Shown here: one piece after another, positions 1-6,183 of the stretch
Layout: every line of letters begins with the position of its first letter
How positions within the stretch are numbered: the first letter of the stretch is position 1
Assembly: GCA_007126995.1 (NCBI GenBank)
Contig: SLAD01000167.1
Location: 1-12,160, forward strand
Direction of reading: 5' to 3'
Source: Kiritimatiellia bacterium
GTDB taxonomy: Bacteria; Verrucomicrobiota; Kiritimatiellia; SLAD01
Length of the DNA stretch: 12,160 nucleotides
The notes under the pieces: generated by a model
The model's database searches: none
What the model was told of the DNA's origin: nothing
What the model saw: only the letters and a program-made list of their open reading frames with translations
Translations under genes and position numbers: made by a program

Positions 1-70
1 AATTCAAAAGCGAGCCGCTTAAATACGCAATACTTTATCGACTTAACGTAGATTAACAAAGGAGATCAGT

Positions 71-1360
71 ATGAAATTAGAGTCGATCTGTTTACATGGC
101 GGTACGCAGCCGGACCCGACCACCTCGTCCCGCGCGATTCCCGTCTATCGTACGACCGGTTTTCAGTTCCGCGACACGGAACACGCCGCGAATCTTTTCG
201 CGCTGAAGGAGCTGGGCAACATCTATACCCGCTTGATGAATCCCACCACCGATGCGCTGGAAAAACGCGTGGCCCTGTTGGAAGGCGCGCATGAACTGGC
301 CGGTTTGGGCGTTGCTTCGGGCACGTCCGCCGTGTTCTATGCCATCATCAACTTGGCGCAGGCGGGTGATAATATCATCTCGGCACGCAATCTCTATGGC
401 GGCACCTACACGCAGTTCAATGATATCCTGCCCACGCTCGGCATCACGGTGAAGTTCGTCGACACGCAGGACCCGCAAAATGTGGCGGCGGCCATTGATG
501 ACAAGACCCGCGCGGTCTTTGTCGAAACGGTGTCGAACCCCGCGTTGGAGGTCACCGACCTGGCGGCGATCGCGGATATCGCGCATGCGTCCGATCTGCC
601 GCTGTTGGTGGACTCGACTTTCTCCACGCCGTATCTGACCCGCCCGATTGAGCATGGTGCGGACATCGTCATCCATTCCCTCACCAAGTGGCTGGGCGGT
701 CACGGTATCGGCATTGGTGGTCTCGTGGTGGATTCCGGCAAGTTCAAGTGGAACACCGGTCGCCATCCGCTATTCGATACGTCGGACACCTCTTATGGCG
801 GCTTACGCTGGGGCCATGACCTACCCGAGATGCTGGCGCCCCTCGCCTACATTCTGCGCATGCGCACGGTTCCCCTCCGCAACCTGGGCGCGTGCATCGC
901 ACCCGACAATTCCTGGCAGTTCATTCAAGGCATCGAAACCTTGCCCTTGCGGATGGAACGCCATTGCGACAACGCTCTGAAGGTGGCGGAACACCTGAAG
1001 AGCCACGCACAGGTGGAGTGGGTGCGCTTCCCGGGCTTGAAGGACGATCCAGAGTACGCCAAGAACCAAAAGTATCTCGATGGCAAAGGGGGCGCGATGG
1101 TGGTCTTTGGCATCCAGGGCGGCAAGGAAGCCGGCGCCAAGTTCATCGAGGCCCTCAAAATGTTCTCGCACCTCGCCAACGTTGGTGACGCCAAGAGCCT
1201 GGCGATTCATCCGGCCACGACGACGCACTCGCAGCTCAACGAAGACCAGCAGCGCGATGCCGGCATTAGCCCAGGCATGGTGCGGCTGTCGGTCGGCATC
1301 GAGCATATCGACGATATTCTGGCTGACATCGATCAAGCCTTGCAAGCCGCGCAGGTTTAA
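71..1360 (+). CDS. metY: O-acetylhomoserine sulfhydrylase (aminocarboxypropyltransferase), PLP-dependent
   Basis: Cytosolic PLP enzyme of the Cys/Met metabolism family that joins O-acetyl-L-homoserine and sulfide to give homocysteine and acetate. The 429 residues match the usual MetY length. Visible family landmarks are the YTR phosphate-contact motif (residues 52-54), the SGTSA loop (83-87), D181 in VDSTFSTPY, the Schiff-base lysine K206 in HSLTKW and the carboxylate-binding arginine R405 in RLSVGIEH. The roughly 50-residue insertion around 218-270 is typical of the long MetY/MET17 type rather than of shorter cystathionine synthases. The ATG at 71 has a strong Shine-Dalgarno (AAAGGAG, 58-64) six bases upstream. 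metX follows 78 bases downstream and supplies its substrate, so the pair is a direct-sulfhydrylation methionine module. Family assignment is secure; MetY rather than MetB/MetZ rests on length and the metX neighbour. Confidence 0.95.
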   Translation: MKLESICLHGGTQPDPTTSSRAIPVYRTTGFQFRDTEHAANLFALKELGNIYTRLMNPTTDALEKRVALLEGAHELAGLGVASGTSAVFYAIINLAQAGDNIISARNLYGGTYTQFNDILPTLGITVKFVDTQDPQNVAAAIDDKTRAVFVETVSNPALEVTDLAAIADIAHASDLPLLVDSTFSTPYLTRPIEHGADIVIHSLTKWLGGHGIGIGGLVVDSGKFKWNTGRHPLFDTSDTSYGGLRWGHDLPEMLAPLAYILRMRTVPLRNLGACIAPDNSWQFIQGIETLPLRMERHCDNALKVAEHLKSHAQVEWVRFPGLKDDPEYAKNQKYLDGKGGAMVVFGIQGGKEAGAKFIEALKMFSHLANVGDAKSLAIHPATTTHSQLNEDQQRDAGISPGMVRLSVGIEHIDDILADIDQALQAAQV

Positions 1361-1371
1361 TTAACATGCAC

Positions 1372-1430
1372 AGCTAGTTTATGCCCCGGATTCATCGCGG
1401 ATGGATCCGGGGCGAACAAACTGGGAGGCT
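1372..1430 (+). promoter_or_regulatory. Strong hairpin in the metY-metX gap, enclosing region of the metX ribosome-binding site
   Basis: A 13-bp stem (1383-1395 pairing with 1401-1413, one G-U pair) closes a 5-base loop. A weaker lower stem is possible: AGTTT (1376-1380) with AAACT (1418-1422) and AGC (1372-1374) with GCT (1428-1430), leaving the metX Shine-Dalgarno core GGGAG in an internal loop. There is no U-run after the stem, so a classic intrinsic terminator is unlikely. It may protect the metY 3' end, attenuate, or modulate metX translation. The pairing is seen directly; the role is inferred. Confidence 0.5.
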
Positions 1431-1438
1431 ACTCGATC

Positions 1439-2611
1439 GTGTCTTATCATTCAGACGTCGGTAAAACGACAACGCAAATCTTTAAATTTGCCGAAGATCC
1501 GGCAGACCCCTTCGTATTTCAATCCGGCGAGAAGTTGCATGGCCTGCAACTCGCCTATGAAACCTACGGCGAGTTGTCGCCGGAAAAAGATAACGCGATT
1601 TTGGTCTTTCATGCCATGTCCGGCAGCGCCCATGCCGCCGGTCTGAACGCCACATTTGATGGCGCGGATGACCGCTGGACCAAGGATTGTCAGATCGGCT
1701 GGTGGGACAGCTTCATCGGCCCGGGCAAAGCGCTGGACACCCAAACCTTCTGTGTCATTTGCGCCAATTTCATCGGCGGGTGCTACGGCTCAACCGGACC
1801 CGCTTCCACCAACCCGGAAACGGGTAAACCGTTTGGTAGCGCCTTCCCGATGATGACGATCTCGGACATCGTCGACTCGCAAGTCTTGCTCCTGGATCAC
1901 CTCGGAATCGATAAACTACACGCCGTGATCGGTCCCTCGATCGGCGGCATGTGCACCCTGAACTTCGCCACCCGTTTTCCGAATCGCGTGCGCCATGTCA
2001 TTCCGATGTCCTCTGCGCTTTACGTCAGCACGTTGCAGCGCGTCCTCAACTTTGAACAGATTTTTGCGATTGAAGAAGACCCGGCGTTCAACGGCGGCGA
2101 CTATTATGACGGCCCGCACCCGGAGAAGGGTTTGGCGTTGGCGCGCATGATTGCCCACAAGACCTACATCTCGTTGCATACCCTTGAGCGACGCGCCCGG
2201 GGCGAGATTGTGCGGCGTGAACCGAGTTTGCGCGCCTACGAGCTGACCAGTCCGGTCGAGTCCTACATGCTGCATCAGGGACAGAAGTTTGTGCAGCGCT
2301 TTGATGCGAACACGTATCTGAGAATTACGGCGGCCTGGCAGCACTATGATTTGCTGCACGATGCCGGCGCGCGCAGCTACAAGGAGCTCTTCCATCGCTG
2401 TCTGGAGCAGCGCGTGCTGGTTTTCAGCATCGATACCGATGTCTGCTACTATCCCGATGAACAGGTTGAGATGGTGAATCGCATCAAGGAAGCCGGCGTC
2501 ATGTGCCAGCACATTACGGCGCACTCGGACAAAGGTCATGACGCCTTTCTGCTTGAGCCCGATCTCTTTGCGCCGCACATCGACTATCTTCTCAAGCAAC
2601 GCTACAGTTGA
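1439..2611 (+). CDS. metX: Homoserine O-acetyltransferase (alpha/beta hydrolase fold)
   Basis: Transfers an acyl group, normally acetyl from acetyl-CoA, to L-homoserine in the cytosol; the product is the substrate of metY just upstream. The 390 residues suit the MetX family. The nucleophile is S167 in VIGPSIGGM (many members have GGS in place of GPS), and the catalytic Asp and His are in IDTDVCYYPDEQ (D333/D335) and SDKGHDAF (H367). Other family signatures are NFIGGCYGSTGPAS (110-123), NPETGKPFG (125-133) and ARMIAHKTYIS (235-245). The start is GTG at 1439, chosen because GGGAGG (1423-1428) sits ten bases upstream. Acyl specificity (acetyl or succinyl) cannot be read safely from sequence alone, but a metY partner favours acetyl. 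A short hairpin follows the stop directly. Confidence 0.95.
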   Translation: MSYHSDVGKTTTQIFKFAEDPADPFVFQSGEKLHGLQLAYETYGELSPEKDNAILVFHAMSGSAHAAGLNATFDGADDRWTKDCQIGWWDSFIGPGKALDTQTFCVICANFIGGCYGSTGPASTNPETGKPFGSAFPMMTISDIVDSQVLLLDHLGIDKLHAVIGPSIGGMCTLNFATRFPNRVRHVIPMSSALYVSTLQRVLNFEQIFAIEEDPAFNGGDYYDGPHPEKGLALARMIAHKTYISLHTLERRARGEIVRREPSLRAYELTSPVESYMLHQGQKFVQRFDANTYLRITAAWQHYDLLHDAGARSYKELFHRCLEQRVLVFSIDTDVCYYPDEQVEMVNRIKEAGVMCQHITAHSDKGHDAFLLEPDLFAPHIDYLLKQRYS

Positions 2612-2624
2612 CGCTAAAGAGCGT
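2611..2624 (+). terminator. Small hairpin at the metX stop codon
   Basis: ACGCT (2611-2615) and AGCGT (2620-2624) pair around the loop AAAG and start on the last base of the metX stop. The stem is only five bp and no U-run follows, so termination here is a weak proposal; the larger palindromes at 2643-2702 may serve as the transcript end instead. Confidence 0.25.
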
Positions 2625-2639
2625 GCTGAAAGATTTGTG

Positions 2640-2702
2640 GCACGTCGCAAGCGACGGCCCGGTTATAGGAGCTTTCTGTAGGGCGTCCGCTTGCGGATCG
2701 CC
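2640..2702. repeat. Inverted pair of REP-like palindromes
   Basis: Two GC-rich palindromes lie head to head. The first has CGTCGC (2643-2648) and GCGACG (2651-2656) around AA. The second has TCCGC (2686-2690) and GCGGA (2693-2697) around TT, extended by GGCG (2682-2685) with CGCC (2699-2702) past one bulged T. Read on the opposite strand the first becomes GGGC followed by a CGCTTGCG core, matching the second, which also starts GGGC and has the CGCTTGCG core. The units are therefore inverted copies of one family. A related unit on the - strand lies at 7801-7820, sharing GTAGGGC before its hairpin. Function may be transcript-end protection or simple repeat accumulation. Confidence 0.6.
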
Positions 2703-2746
2703 GGATGCAGCTCATGATTCAGAACAAATCCACACGCCCTAAAGCA

Positions 2747-2775
2747 TGGACTTCCATGCGGGAATGCCGTATAGG
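2747..2775 (+). promoter_or_regulatory. Candidate sigma70-type promoter of the outer-membrane barrel gene, with two overlapping palindromes
   Basis: TGGACT (2747-2752, 4 of 6 to TTGACA), a 17-base spacer and TATAGG (2770-2775, 4 of 6 to TATAAT) place the predicted start of transcription at about 2782, next to the ATG at 2783. The -35 lies in the palindrome GCATGG-ACTT-CCATGC (2744-2759). The -10 lies between the arms ATGCCG (2764-2769) and CGGCAT (2779-2784). These dyads could be operators. No experimental support. Confidence 0.4.
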
Positions 2776-2782
2776 TTTCGGC

Positions 2783-3454
2783 ATGAAGAAACTACTCTCT
2801 CTCCTGTCGTTTTTTGCACTGGGCTGCGCCATCGCCTTAGCCGATGGCACCCTAAAAGACGGTCCGCACTTTGCTTATCCCACGGGCGGTGATGTACGCT
2901 ATGAGCAAGCCGGTTTCGGCTGGCAAGTCACCTATGATCACGAGAACTACTGGTCGGTGGACCTCTCGATCACGCGCCAGACGGATAAACTCGATGATTT
3001 GGGTTTTCTCTCCGAACCGTTCGAGGATCGACTGGACTTGGAGTTGGTGGCGATCGCGCTGAGCGCACGACTGGATTATCCGATCTATGACTTCACGGTC
3101 TATGTGGGCGGCGGTTTCGGATACTATTGGATGCGGACAGATAATGGTCGCGCCAACCGATCAATTCAGGAGAACCTGGGCGCGTTGCCACCGGGCGTGA
3201 GTGACTGGCGAGTCGGCGCGGAGATCGACAACACCTTCGCCTATCACTGGGCGGCCGGACTCGAGTGGCGCTGGTCGCCAAGCTGGGAAGTCTTTGCCGA
3301 GTATCGCCGCGTCGCGCTGGAAAGCGAAATCGTCTACCGGATCAGGGAATCACGACCGCGCGCCGCCACCATCGACCGGCAAGAATTCCATACGCAGGAA
3401 AAATTTTCCTACGACCACGGGCTGATCCGTGTCGGCGTCAATTATCGTTTCTAA
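2783..3454 (+). CDS. Outer-membrane beta-barrel protein (OmpA/OmpW-like small barrel)
   Basis: I do not recognise a named family, but the 223 residues look like a small exported barrel. There is a signal peptide (KK, hydrophobic core, cleavage after ALA at residue 20) and then alternating aromatic/polar strands such as FGWQVTYDHENYWSVDLSIT, IYDFTVYVGGGFGYYWM and WEVFAEYRRVAL. The C-terminus is RVGVNYRF, a typical beta-signal ending in Phe. The length suits an eight-stranded barrel. An in-frame ATG at 2705 lies inside the palindrome region and would put 26 polar residues before the signal peptide, so the ATG at 2783 is preferred. Only a weak AGG precedes it, and a promoter just upstream suggests a nearly leaderless transcript. 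The stop overlaps that of the convergent M23 gene by four bases. Role could be structural or porin-like; the substrate is unknown. Confidence 0.8.
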   Translation: MKKLLSLLSFFALGCAIALADGTLKDGPHFAYPTGGDVRYEQAGFGWQVTYDHENYWSVDLSITRQTDKLDDLGFLSEPFEDRLDLELVAIALSARLDYPIYDFTVYVGGGFGYYWMRTDNGRANRSIQENLGALPPGVSDWRVGAEIDNTFAYHWAAGLEWRWSPSWEVFAEYRRVALESEIVYRIRESRPRAATIDRQEFHTQEKFSYDHGLIRVGVNYRF

Positions 3455-4560
3455 TACAGCAGAATATTCATCCAGCGCTCGCCCGCGGTGCCGAGCGTCC
3501 ACGCCCCACCGCGTCGTACGATGTGGCGACGCCCGTTCCGCCCTAATACCGCTTCGTCAACCGACAACACGTGGGCGCGATGCCGACCCATCGCCCGCAC
3601 TTCCTCCGCTGTCGCTGTCCGCCCGATGAGCGGCACCCCGGCCTCGGACACCGTCAACACCACGGCCTCGCCGCGATGCGGTGGCCCCTGCCAAAGTAAG
3701 GGATAGCGCGTAAAATAGTCCGGCGTCTTGTCGCTACGCAATGCAATGGTGAAGGCGGGCGACAATGCTTGCAGATACTTCAACAAACTGAATTGCAGAT
3801 CACTATCGCGCTCTCCGAAGATCGCCAACGGATCAATCCCGGTCAGGTTGAAACCGTGATAGGTGCCGTGCACAACCGGCAAATCCTGGGTGCGGTACCA
3901 GCTCAAGAAACGCTGATTTTTAACCACGCCGACCTCCAGATGCAAGTGCGCCCGCACCATGGGAAGTCCCGTGCTGGCAGTGTTTCCCATCACTCCTATC
4001 ACTTGGCCGCGCTGTACGTTTTGCCCCTCCGACAGGCCCGGCTCTACACGGGCCAAGTGTGCATACAGCGTATAGATTTCGCCGACCGGATCGTCATGCA
4101 ACAACACGATATAGATACCGTAGTTCGAATTGCCGGCGACCCGGTTGATGTACCCCACCCGCCCGTCTGCGACGGCATAGATTTGGTCCAAGGGCCGTCC
4201 TCTGCGGTCGCGTTGCATGGCGGCGATGTCGATCCCCATGTGAAAGGCCGGCAACAGACGGCCGCCAAAGGATCGCGTCCGGGTGGAACCGTATAGCGCG
4301 GACTCAATTCGTCCCGAAGCGGTTGGCTGAAAGACCTCTGTGGACTCCGTGTTCCATAGGTCACGCTGATCGGTAGGATACGTGTATTGGATCGGAGGCG
4401 GCCCCGCCGGCTCTTCCGGGACCGGGACGACCAACGCCGCATCGGCCGTTTCTTCGACCTCGTGGGGCGAACGGGTCAGCAACCACCGGAACAAGTAATA
4501 GTCGGCGATTAGCAGCGGAATAATCCACCACGCGTGACGCTTAAGAAAAGCCCACCACAT
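3451..4560 (-). CDS. Membrane-anchored M23-family metallopeptidase (peptidoglycan hydrolase type)
   Basis: Predicted to cut peptide cross-links of peptidoglycan in the periplasm. The 369-residue protein has one N-terminal membrane segment (about 9-28, WWIIPLLIADYYLFRWLL), a proline-rich linker (45-57) and an M23/LytM domain (about 100-215). Zinc ligands are H107 and D111 in HMGID and H207 in HLHLEV, with H205 and H168 (YAHL) as the accompanying catalytic histidines, so the site looks intact and active. The last ~150 residues are an extension I do not recognise. An upstream in-frame start (4737) would overlap the kinase gene by about 175 bases and lacks a membrane start, so ATG 4560 is chosen. 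It begins one base after the kinase stop with no clear Shine-Dalgarno, implying translational coupling. The 3' end overlaps the convergent barrel gene stop by four bases. Confidence 0.88.
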   Translation of the reverse strand: MWWAFLKRHAWWIIPLLIADYYLFRWLLTRSPHEVEETADAALVVPVPEEPAGPPPIQYTYPTDQRDLWNTESTEVFQPTASGRIESALYGSTRTRSFGGRLLPAFHMGIDIAAMQRDRRGRPLDQIYAVADGRVGYINRVAGNSNYGIYIVLLHDDPVGEIYTLYAHLARVEPGLSEGQNVQRGQVIGVMGNTASTGLPMVRAHLHLEVGVVKNQRFLSWYRTQDLPVVHGTYHGFNLTGIDPLAIFGERDSDLQFSLLKYLQALSPAFTIALRSDKTPDYFTRYPLLWQGPPHRGEAVVLTVSEAGVPLIGRTATAEEVRAMGRHRAHVLSVDEAVLGRNGRRHIVRRGGAWTLGTAGERWMNILLY

Positions 4561-4561
4561 G

Positions 4562-5698
4562 CTATTCGTCGTATACCGGGCAGCAGTCGGCGGAGGCCCA
4601 TTGGCGCATAAAGGTGGCCAACTCAGACAGCGAGGGCGGTCGCGCGTTGCGGACATAGAAGCCGGATGCGCATACACCGCTGCCAATCGCTTCCGCCGGT
4701 CCCAGTCCCGCCAGCAAACCGCGACAAAAACCGGCATTAAAGGTATCGCCTGCTCCCGTAGTGAGCACGGGTGACGGCGTGTAAGGGCCTTCTAAATGAT
4801 GCACGCCGGCTTCCCCGGCAACATAGGCGCTGCGCAGCGGATGGATGACCGCATACTTGATCTGCATCGCCTCGCGAATACGCAGTGCACGGTTACGCAA
4901 ATCCATGTCGGCTTCACCCAGCAGGACCTGTTCGACCTGGGCCGACTCATGCTCATTCATGCCCAGGATCATGTCCGCCTGCGATTGCATGGAGGAAAGC
5001 AGATCCAACACTGCCCGAATATCTTCGGGCGTACGCTTGCGGGGATCGGCCAGATCGACAAAGAACCACGGGCGCCGCCTGGCTGCGTCCAACACCTCTT
5101 GCAGTCCCTTCAGAATCTCGTTCATGGCCGGTAACATCGTCCAGTTCACTGCCGCGATCATATCCAGTTGCTCAAGCAGAGCCATCAATTCGCCCGCCGA
5201 CATTTGCGAGAGGAGATTAGACCAATTGACTTCCTCGAGATTCTGCATCTGCCCCATCAACAACTTTCCGTCGACGAATTCCAACGCATCGGTGGTCGCC
5301 GGATTGCTCATAGAGATCACGCGATCGCAGGCCGCCGCAAAATCGGCGAACACCGGATGCACTTCGGGAGCGCCGATGCAGCCGGCATAGGTAACGCGAC
5401 AGCCAAGATGATGCAGGCCGTCCGCCATGATCGGGCCGTTCCCGCCCAGCTTAATCTGCTGCGGCACCAGCTCGATATTGGCGCTATAGCCGGCCGCCGC
5501 CTTGATCCGGTCCGCATACGCGGCCATCGAGTCCAGACGCTTGTACCGGTGGGTATCGAGGCGCGCGTCAACGACGTGTAAGATGGTGTCCAGAAAACCG
5601 TCAAAGCCGACAAAGATCTGGGGCTGCCCCTCCGCCTGATCGAGCTTATCCGCCGCTGCTTTTATTTGTTCCGTGGTTGTAATCGTTCCATCCTCCAC
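4562..5698 (-). CDS. PfkB-family carbohydrate kinase
   Basis: ATP-dependent sugar or nucleoside kinase of the ribokinase/PfkB superfamily; the substrate is not identifiable. From GTG 5698 the protein has 378 residues, somewhat longer than the usual 300-330. Landmarks are the N-terminal substrate-side GFDGFLDT (residues 31-38), GGNGP (85-89) and the C-terminal PfkB signature TTGAGDTFNAG (313-323), whose D318 is the catalytic base. The start is uncertain. GTG 5698 has AGGGA upstream at a fair distance. TTG 5725 extends it nine residues but has no Shine-Dalgarno. A promoter-like TTGGGG-17-TATAGT (5697-5725, - strand) overlaps both. There is no in-frame ATG before the conserved GFDGF region. The M23 peptidase follows after one base, so the two are almost surely co-transcribed. 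Confidence 0.88.
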   Translation of the reverse strand: MEDGTITTTEQIKAAADKLDQAEGQPQIFVGFDGFLDTILHVVDARLDTHRYKRLDSMAAYADRIKAAAGYSANIELVPQQIKLGGNGPIMADGLHHLGCRVTYAGCIGAPEVHPVFADFAAACDRVISMSNPATTDALEFVDGKLLMGQMQNLEEVNWSNLLSQMSAGELMALLEQLDMIAAVNWTMLPAMNEILKGLQEVLDAARRRPWFFVDLADPRKRTPEDIRAVLDLLSSMQSQADMILGMNEHESAQVEQVLLGEADMDLRNRALRIREAMQIKYAVIHPLRSAYVAGEAGVHHLEGPYTPSPVLTTGAGDTFNAGFCRGLLAGLGPAEAIGSGVCASGFYVRNARPPSLSELATFMRQWASADCCPVYDE

Positions 5699-5769
5699 TA
5701 TATTGGTCCCTGCACATCGCCCCAAGCTGGGCTTACGCCGTTGAAATTTATTAAGGAGGGTATAAACCG

Positions 5770-6183
5770 ATGGAACTCAAAACGCAAGATTCGCCTGTCA
5801 TCGAGAAGACGAAAGAGCTGTGCTTGACGCTACTTGATCAGCCCAGTTTTCACCAAATCCGTGACTCCATTGAACGTTTTTCACAGGACGAAGCTGTCCG
5901 CGAACAATACAATCAGTTGTGCGACCGGCAGGAAATGCTGCAACAGAAAGACGGCCAAGGCCTGCCGATCAGCGACGAGGAAATCGAAGCCTTTGAGCGG
6001 GAACGGGACGAGCTGTTTGCCAATCCAATTGCCAAAGAGTTCATGGACGCGCAGCAAGCGCTGCACAAACTGCAACAGACGGTGGGCCAATACATCAGCA
6101 AAACCTTCAAGCTGGGCCGACTGCCTACCGACGACGATTTCGAAACAGGCTCGTGCGGCCCGAATTGTGGCTGTAGTGGCTAA
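5770..6183 (+). CDS. YlbF/YmcA-family (Com_YlbF) protein with cysteine-rich C-terminus
   Basis: A 137-residue, mostly helical protein resembling the Com_YlbF family. In Bacillus subtilis YlbF and YmcA act with YaaT in a complex that influences RNase Y and development, and it carries Fe-S clusters. Residues 8-110 are charged amphipathic helices with a ...NPIAKEFMDAQQALHKLQ... stretch typical of the family. The tail ends SCGPNCGCSG, giving three close cysteines (C129, C133, C135) suited to metal or Fe-S binding; C18 and C51 are also present. ATG 5770 has an excellent Shine-Dalgarno (AAGGAGGG, 5753-5760). No YaaT/PSP1 partner is in this window. It is divergent from the kinase and tail-to-tail with uvrC, overlapping by four bases. 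Family confidence is good; the role in this organism is unknown. Confidence 0.82.
   Translation: MELKTQDSPVIEKTKELCLTLLDQPSFHQIRDSIERFSQDEAVREQYNQLCDRQEMLQQKDGQGLPISDEEIEAFERERDELFANPIAKEFMDAQQALHKLQQTVGQYISKTFKLGRLPTDDDFETGSCGPNCGCSG

Noticed and set aside
1..70. SAM-responsive riboswitch before metY
   Set aside because: Only 70 bases are visible and I cannot find the multi-stem architecture of a known SAM riboswitch; anything further upstream is outside the window.
92..766. Long open frame on the - strand opposite metY (and similar ones at 821-1345 and, opposite metX, 1916-2650)
   Set aside because: They lie wholly or mostly antisense to well-recognised enzymes, give Arg-rich low-complexity translations without domains, and are expected shadows of GC-rich coding sequence.
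2705..2782. Upstream ATG for the outer-membrane barrel gene
   Set aside because: It would place 26 polar residues before a clear signal peptide, lies at the edge of the palindrome region and has no Shine-Dalgarno.
3769..4296. 175-codon + strand open frame opposite the M23 gene
   Set aside because: No recognisable domain, while the - strand frame has intact zinc-binding motifs.
4561..4737. Extended N-terminus of the M23 peptidase
   Set aside because: It overlaps the kinase gene by about 175 bases and precedes a natural membrane-anchor start at 4560.
5660..5691. Programmed -1 frameshift joining a nine-codon ATG frame to the kinase
   Set aside because: The sequence near the stop does not form a good slippery heptamer and no downstream stimulator is evident; ordinary GTG initiation is simpler.
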